This document shows, piece by piece, positions 61,948-64,000 of a DNA stretch of 64,000 nucleotides. The number at the start of each line of letters is the position of its first letter. The first letter of the stretch is position 1. Position numbers and translations under genes: made by a program. The notes below the pieces were generated by a model. It did no database searches, had not been told where the DNA came from, and saw only the letters and a list, made by a program, of their open reading frames with translations. The DNA comes from Oasisia sp. SBJ-2009. Taxonomy: Eukaryota > Annelida > Polychaeta > Sabellida > Siboglinidae. Location of the stretch: positions 13,576,412 through 13,640,411 of the forward strand of contig OZ024861.1 of the NCBI GenBank assembly GCA_964017155.1, in the 5' to 3' direction.

Positions 61948-64000
61948 AGCATTCAATAATAGCATTCAATTCAATAATACACACAATATGACAGCAATGT
62001 AACAAGTCTAGTGAGTCACGATTGCGTCAGATTGAACCAAGTTATGCATCAGTACCACCGAACCAGAATATCAACACTGGAAATGCTCAAGAAAGTCCTC
62101 CTAGAAGCAACAAACTACTGCACTTCACCTGCAGCTCCTTCTGGTCCCTCCCTGGGCCTCGCCGCTTCTCTCTGGCACTGTCTGTTGACTTGGGCGTGCC
62201 CAGGGCGCTGTCAGTCTCACTGCCTGCAGTCGCTTGGTCTTCCCCTTGTTCCTCTCCATCCAGAACGATCACGTCTGATTTGTCCGCCATTGCCTCCTAT
62301 AGAAAATGTATATATATACACTTAGACTGGTGGGGATCAATGAGCTTCTAGCTTTGATTAGTCACCTACTACAAACTGCACAATGGTAAGTAGGCCAGCA
62401 CTACAACGTGGTGTATCAGTCCTGACGTTGCAACAAACTATGAATATGGACCAGCTTGGGTACATCTCCAAATGTTGTATTTCATATGCTGATGCAAAAA
62501 GGCACAGCTAAGCTGTAATGTTATAGGTACATTTTAACACGGAGGTACAGGTAACAGTTCAGCAGAAAAGTTAAACCATCATATGACAGACTGCTAAGGA
62601 TTATCAGTGATTTCAATCACTATTTGATTTTGTAAGAATTCTGTTTAAAAAGCTCATGCTTACAACAAACACCAGTTAATTTGTAAGCACATGAAAGTAG
62701 AACGAACTGCTGTGTGCATTTGTATAGAATCTAACTGTATATGGTGCAATATTTCACCTACAACGTTCCTACTACTGTGTTTGTTATTCTTTCTGATGAG
62801 CCGTGGATGACTAAACAAGTGTCTGACACAATGGACTGTAACCCTACCCTATATACAATAGCAATACAACGTACCATCATCCACTCCTTACCTGTTTCTC
62901 ACCCAGGGCACTGTCACCTGCATCACCGGCCTCGTCAGTAGACTTCATACAACTGCTGTCATCTTTTGCAGTTTCACTGACATCTTTCTCAGTGCTCTCT
63001 GTGGCTGCATCGACAGACCCAGAAACTTCTTGGGATTTCTCACCGGTATCTACGTCAGCATCTGATGACGTCTCTTTCACTTTCTCTTTAGGAACAGCAT
63101 CCAGTACGTCACCTGAGGAAGAGTTTCCGAGCAGCTGATCCTCTAAGCTGTCCAAAGCACTAGTTTCCACACTCTGACTGACATCTGTCGACTCGGTCTC
63201 TGGTGGCGTGACCTGCTCTGTACGTACAGTCCGACTGTCAGCACTCTCCACTTCTCCCCCAGCGTCTACGTCATCGTAACCATCCCCACTCTCTTCCTCG
63301 GGGACTGGGGCAGACACGGTTTCCGTCACAACGGCTGACTCCGTTTCATCTGTACCTGTGAACAAACAAGCCATTGACAGCAATTATAAACGCAAACTTG
63401 AATTAAAAGGAATCAAAACTTTAATTACAAGTAATTAAAACTTATGAGCTGAGAGCATTTCAGCTGTTTCATAAAGAAGTATGGTACTGTGGAGTCGCTG
63501 ACAACCAATCGCAAAACTGTAGTCTGTTACCTGAAATGTAACGGTAGCCCAACAGTTCATACATTATAATTCACACTAATAATTGACCGTTTTGAGAATA
63601 TAACATAATTATACCATTATATAACATACCACACTGGTCCAAGTACCATGTTTATCCCACAGCTTTCATTCTCCATTCAAATGTGGACAAAAAGTAATAA
63701 TTTACTTTGTTTTAGATACTACTTATGAAACTAATCACTAATTTATTTTAAAAAGCAATTGGCAGTTGTAAGCTATTACACTGAGAATTTTTTTAACATA
63801 AATAACTTATAATCATGGAGTCTATTGGCCATTGTTTTCTTTTTATACGTAGTGTAATCACCTGAAACCATATGAATTGTATCAAGACACAATGCAGTGG
63901 CGAATCTGCTACTCACCAGCCAAATCAGACTGAGTCTCTTCAACGTCCATCTCTTCATCTTCAGTTGGTTGCTTAGCAACAGCCTGAATGTCTCCACTGG
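38699..64000 (-). CDS. ZMYM2/3/4-like MYM zinc-finger protein, 18 visible coding exons, 5' incomplete
   Basis: Minus-strand exons: 64000-63917, 63355-62892, 62296-62129, 61156-61045, 59889-59738, 58757-57614, 57556-56842, 56501-56394, 54427-54393, 52883-52727, 51988-51807, 50372-50246, 49655-49461, 48946-48533, 44170-44045, 42594-42346, 41684-41564, 38879-38699 (TGA). That is about 1,577 visible codons. Order: acidic Ser/Thr/Glu-rich start; about seven MYM zinc fingers; three AT-hooks; a CKP..QTKATSC.PHTQ.K motif; a PVPVPIYVPVPM strip; a DUF3504 domain. ZMYM2/3/4 are nuclear proteins linked to LSD1-CoREST/HDAC complexes and chromatin repair (family knowledge). DUF3504 descends from Crypton tyrosine recombinase (published for ZMYM2/3/4 and QRICH1). 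I cannot tell which paralogue; invertebrates may have a single pro-orthologue. One junction (57614/57556) is off by one base. Confidence 0.88.
38887..40445. repeat. 17-bp minisatellite abutting the last ZMYM-like exon
   Basis: About 90 units of CCACATTACACACAATG and variants (ACTCAGCGC, ACATTGT, ACATCGC). It starts within about 10 nt of the acceptor at 38880. Three units make 51 nt, so His/Thr/Tyr-rich ORFs run in all plus frames; they are artefacts. Confidence 0.95.
40446..41563. other. ZMYM-like intron, unique part
   Basis: AT-rich, no exon recognised on either strand. Confidence 0.4.
41564..41684 (-). CDS. ZMYM-like exon, DUF3504
   Basis: GDAAGVKRRKEELPVFEQGE, then NAENPLRCPVKLYEFYLSK. 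Ends in phase 2 (TG) and joins CCT GAG of the last exon as CPES. Confidence 0.95.
41685..42345. other. ZMYM-like intron between 42346 and 41684
   Basis: No exon or recognised element. Confidence 0.4.
42346..42594 (-). CDS. ZMYM-like exon, DUF3504
   Basis: GEIVCRMEEEHLWECKQLGA, then HSPYVLLNTLIYFNTRYFHL, HLHLSFSHIMKHWKK and YLRYYVPTQIG. The EEHLWE.KQLG.HSP.VLLNTL signature is family-specific. The acceptor lies against the CATCA array. Confidence 0.96.
42596..43640. repeat. Compound array: 77-bp, (CA)n, 25-bp CATCACTCCAGGTAAACA units, (CATCA)n
   Basis: It starts 1-2 nt beyond the acceptor of exon 42594. Three 77-bp units (ATACTCCAGGTAAACATACC...CACTCCCGAT) lead to (CA)n at 42903-42972, about 20 irregular CATCACTCCAGGTAAACACA units, then a pure (CATCA)n pentamer at 43450-43620. 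Confidence 0.93.
43680..43875 (-). mobile_element. Diverged SINE, copy F
   Basis: Keeps CCACTGCTGTCTGTATCTAG, TTTTAGACAGCTCAGAAAAC, GGGGCAATGTAGACTGAACA and a decayed B box (CCTAACTCGGGTC region) of the family at 11.7-13.7 kb. Confidence 0.6.
44045..44170 (-). CDS. ZMYM-like exon, DUF3504
   Basis: GIQQYLFENARIDNIFTDIY, then FEKFTGCLNELLTDYTVRLN, very close to the vertebrate family consensus. Phase 1 both ends. Confidence 0.95.
44171..44700. other. ZMYM-like intron, proximal part, with (TA)n at 44400-44420
   Basis: No exon. A short TA microsatellite followed by GTGTGTATACATATATACAC, a small palindrome. Confidence 0.6.
44706..48495. repeat. 47-bp minisatellite, about 80 units, with 24-unit higher-order repeat
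   Basis: The unit is AGTCCTGGTTACGTAGGAAC-ACGGATCACACGGGATACCA-CACAAGA. Left-end units alternate ATCACACGGG and ATCAAACAGG with CCCGG. From about 45.1 kb, GTAGCAAC-type units recur at an exact 1,128-bp spacing (45478, 46606, 47734; also 46230 and 47358). It ends about 40 nt from the donor of exon 48533. Confidence 0.97.
48533..48946 (-). CDS. ZMYM-like exon, basic linker and start of DUF3504
   Basis: Basic segment GSKRRLTRSSANSSKKSK (nuclear-localisation-like), then VLKYMYGVGEWKRWVEGKNT, LKPFKTDILQCTADELNFAL and CLFVKEVRNTDGDEYSPDYV, ending FYMCL-G. Matches the first part of the C-terminal ZMYM/QRICH1 domain. Confidence 0.93.
48947..49460. other. ZMYM-like intron
   Basis: Unique. A 45-bp direct duplication (CAAAATACTGGTTTCACAAA / GTTTTC-GTCATGT) lies near 49115-49205. 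No exon. Confidence 0.6.
49461..49655 (-). CDS. ZMYM-like exon
   Basis: TDLPVATAEPVGTDTAVVIA, then EDMLQMALRMASEMPADEQA and LELAGSLAPAAINT. Helical. Phase 1 both ends, donor ACAT|GTGAGA. Confidence 0.85.
49656..50245. repeat. ZMYM-like intron with (CACC)n/(CA)n at 50010-50088
   Basis: About eleven CCAC/CACC tetramers followed by about ten CA. On the transcribed (minus) sense this is GTGG/GT-rich. The rest is unremarkable. Confidence 0.85.
50246..50372 (-). CDS. ZMYM-like exon
   Basis: EIQERMPADPFEAELLMMAE, then TLATAEKGSEDDSDSEDEDV and LPS/I. Acidic end, phase 1 at CCGA|GTGAGT. The 24-bp array begins 13 nt before its acceptor. Confidence 0.88.
50386..51482. repeat. 24-bp minisatellite, about 45 units
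   Basis: The unit is AGGCACTGAGACTACACTGGACAC with rare AAGC, ATTG, CCAC and CGG variants. 24 is divisible by three and stops are lacking, so 350-400-codon ORFs exist on both strands; these are artefacts. It sits between exon 50372 (13 nt away) and a half foldback element. Confidence 0.96.
51482..51702. mobile_element. Half copy of the foldback element
   Basis: Starts in the central hairpin (CCAGTGACGTCAACGATTTG, TTAGGTCACTGGCGCATAAG) and continues as the right arm (TAACTAATTGTTTATTAACA, CATATGTAAGTTAATA, CTCTCACTGACTGGAGTATC, CCTTT), like 1290-1493. The left arm is missing, replaced by the 24-bp array. Confidence 0.8.
51807..51988 (-). CDS. ZMYM-like exon, Pro/Val/Ile strip
   Basis: DDEWKPRPHIIPVPVPIYVP, then VPMALYNYPVPYPLPIPIPI and PVPCFIPTTKKSAPSILKHM. 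This proline-valine strip precedes the C-terminal domain in ZMYM and QRICH1 proteins. Donor AAG|GTATGT. Confidence 0.93.
51989..52726. other. ZMYM-like intron
   Basis: No exon or repeat recognised. Confidence 0.4.
52727..52883 (-). CDS. ZMYM-like exon, CKP/QTK motif
   Basis: LNSAGTQIVSEQIIVKPPPP, then NKSLLCKPFVQTKATSCRPH and TQSKCTQT. The NK..LCKP..QTKA.SC.PHTQ.K.TQT pattern is diagnostic of ZMYM2/3/4. Confidence 0.92.
53040..54072. repeat. Pentamer-based nested array
   Basis: GCAGC/ACAGT edges surround about 40 units of the 15-mer GAAGTACAGTACGGT, then the 10-mer GAAGTACGGT, (ACAGT)n, (ACATT)n at 53881-53955, and (ACAGT)n with GAAGT again. All built on a 5-bp register. Tyr/Cys/His- and Tyr/Gln/Val-type ORFs are artefacts. 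Confidence 0.97.
54393..54427 (-). CDS. ZMYM-like micro-exon
   Basis: 35 nt encoding GTPRGKSLPNTK between GTTTCAG and AAG|GTATGC, phase 1 in and 0 out. Needed to keep the frame between its neighbours. Confidence 0.75.
54830..55201. mobile_element. Nonautonomous DNA element, CAGGGTCTGTACA ends
   Basis: Left CAGGGTCTGTACA, right TGTACAGACTCTG, flush GAAGGG duplication at 54824-54829 and 55202-55207. The interior has TTCAAGACT/AAGGACTTCAA inverted words. Confidence 0.8.
55237..56386. mobile_element. DNA element with ACCTAGGCTAGCGCTGT ends
   Basis: 17-bp perfect terminal inverted repeat at 55237-55253 and 56370-56386. CCTAGG on both sides could be the target duplication. The interior shows ATTTGGCGCAAATAAATTAA and CAAATTGGCTAAACAGACTT, with no intact ORF. 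Confidence 0.7.
56394..56501 (-). CDS. ZMYM-like exon
   Basis: VASTKQAIAPAPSTVSNDSI, then PVISNVVSLAPAPQTTG, low complexity. Donor ACAG|GTGGGT; a DNA element ends 7 bp beyond it. Confidence 0.8.
56502..56841. other. Short ZMYM-like intron
   Basis: No features. Confidence 0.4.
56842..57556 (-). CDS. ZMYM-like exon, three AT-hooks
   Basis: Begins DEDDGAVAVAVATTPVRTAE. AT-hooks: VKRGRGRPRKS (about 57330-57300), PKRPRGRPRKV (about 57146-57112) and RRSGRPRKLP (about 56900-56870). An alanine-rich AAAKAAAAAAAK stretch lies between. Ends KFAEFAEIG in phase 1. AT-hooks bind the minor groove of AT-rich DNA. I do not recall such a triplet in the vertebrate ZMYM proteins. Confidence 0.85.
57614..58757 (-). 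CDS. ZMYM-like exon, MYM zinc-finger block
   Basis: A single large exon. Fingers follow the CxxC ... FC...C..F pattern: KCKYNIVRNGDIKHLCDDNC; FTCAFCHTAI with RFCNASC; LCSQCGKDV with DFCSQGCLRKF; KCAVCHKM with LCSQPCFVAF; KCEHCGKSC with HFCTAVCTMRF; GCAWCQARK with LFCSLNCLSLY; SCDHCHKY with NFCSYDCVMAF. A Gly/Gln/Asn-rich tail follows. The donor AGAG|GTTTGT leaves phase 1, which does not fit the next exon. Confidence 0.9.
58758..59737. repeat. ZMYM-like intron with (TATATG)n/(TA)n at 59500-59648
   Basis: ATATATGT hexamer-like and TA units. The rest is unremarkable. Confidence 0.8.
59738..59889 (-). CDS. ZMYM-like exon, start of first MYM finger
   Basis: Thr/Ser-rich linker GVAAASTTTESKTATPTPKT, then QQQCIVCNL, whose CxxC opens the first visible MYM finger completed in the next exon. 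Donor CTG|GTACGT, phase 0. Confidence 0.88.
59938..60385. mobile_element. MITE-like element, CCCATTCACAC ends
   Basis: Left ACCCCATTCACACTACA, right GCTAGTGTGAACGGGTA. Internal AACCGGTT/AAACCGGTTTC words are repeated in both orientations. No ORF. The boundary is approximate. Confidence 0.6.
60386..61044. other. ZMYM-like intron, no feature
   Basis: Nothing recognised. Confidence 0.35.
61045..61156 (-). CDS. ZMYM-like exon
   Basis: DYAAGVADEFLGMLGMDKLD followed by TSEKAELAVGVKSTTAA, ending in phase 1 at GCTG|GTAAAT. Confidence 0.8.
61430..61690 (-). mobile_element. Diverged SINE, copy E, with internal 68-bp tandem duplication
   Basis: CATTCAGCCACACTGCAGTT, ATGCACACAAAATATTCATA occur twice in tandem. 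It then has ATTACTCAGCCAAGTGAATG and AACCAGGGTTCTCTCAAATG, the decayed B-box end. Confidence 0.6.
61880..61945. repeat. (TA)n(TG)n(TA)n microsatellite
   Basis: TA tract, seven TG, TA tract, in a ZMYM-like intron. Confidence 0.9.
62129..62296 (-). CDS. ZMYM-like exon
   Basis: 56 codons, EAMADKSDVIVLDGEEQGED to GPGRDQKELQ. VIVLDGEE resembles a SUMO-interacting type motif (hydrophobic core followed by acidic residues). Phase 0 both ends, donor CAG|GTGAAG. Confidence 0.85.
62297..62891. other. ZMYM-like intron, no feature
   Basis: Nothing recognised. Confidence 0.35.
62892..63355 (-). CDS. ZMYM-like exon, acidic low-complexity
   Basis: Starts (A)GTDETESAVVTETVSAP, rich in Glu, Asp, Ser, Thr and Val, and ends SALGEKQ at CAG|GTAAGG. 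Low complexity but consistently open, with good splice sites and phase 1/0. Confidence 0.85.
63356..63916. other. ZMYM-like intron, no feature
   Basis: AT-rich, nothing recognised. Confidence 0.35.
63917..64000 (-). CDS. ZMYM-like exon (cut by window edge)
   Basis: Readable from 63998: SGDIQAVAKQPTEDEEMDVE then ETQSDLA-G, acidic, ending at G|GTGAGT in phase 1. Upstream exons lie outside. Confidence 0.75.

Overview
This window is animal nuclear DNA. It has spliced genes with GT-AG introns, about 38-40% GC by eye, LINE, SINE and DNA-transposon relics, and very many tandem repeats. The two recognisable genes are metazoan families. Repeat style and protein similarity suggest a marine invertebrate, probably a mollusc or other lophotrochozoan, but I cannot fix the species. 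I see no prokaryotic genes, rRNA, functional tRNA or CRISPR.

Layout: (1) 195-2707, minus strand: the 5' end of an unrecognised gene (two exons, running off the left edge). (2) 2708-16884: intergenic, with a tRNA-derived SINE family, a LINE relic, a foldback element further left at 955-1493, and minisatellites. (3) 16885-34354, plus strand: a complete ZUP1-type gene (zinc-finger, K63-chain-specific deubiquitinase) in nine coding exons, about 705 residues. The Cys-His-Asp triad is readable. (4) 34355-38698: tail-to-tail intergenic space. (5) 38699-64000, minus strand: most of a ZMYM2/3/4-like gene in 18 visible coding exons. In order it encodes an acidic N-terminal part, MYM zinc fingers, three AT-hooks, a proline/valine-rich strip and a complete Crypton-derived C-terminal domain (DUF3504). 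Its 5' end lies beyond the right edge.

The unusual part is the intron architecture. At least nine splice junctions in the two genes have a tandem array starting within about 0-40 nt of the exon. Units are 4, 17, 18, 24, 33, about 40 and 47 bp and mixed 5/25/77 bp. In several cases the unit carries a copy of the adjacent splice signal: GTAAGT after ZUP1 exon 1, CAG-GTGTC before exon 7, GTGGGT after exon 8. Before exon 5 the end of the intron plus exon start is duplicated once, with an immediate stop in the copy. One 47-bp array shows an exact 1,128-bp (24-unit) higher-order period. I propose that tandem duplication seeded at exon edges drives intron growth here. This is inference and needs RNA evidence and comparison with related genomes.

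Functionally, ZUP1 acts on K63-linked ubiquitin at damaged or replicating chromatin, and ZMYM proteins are nuclear corepressor-associated factors. Nothing in the sequence shows that the two work together; their being neighbours may be chance.
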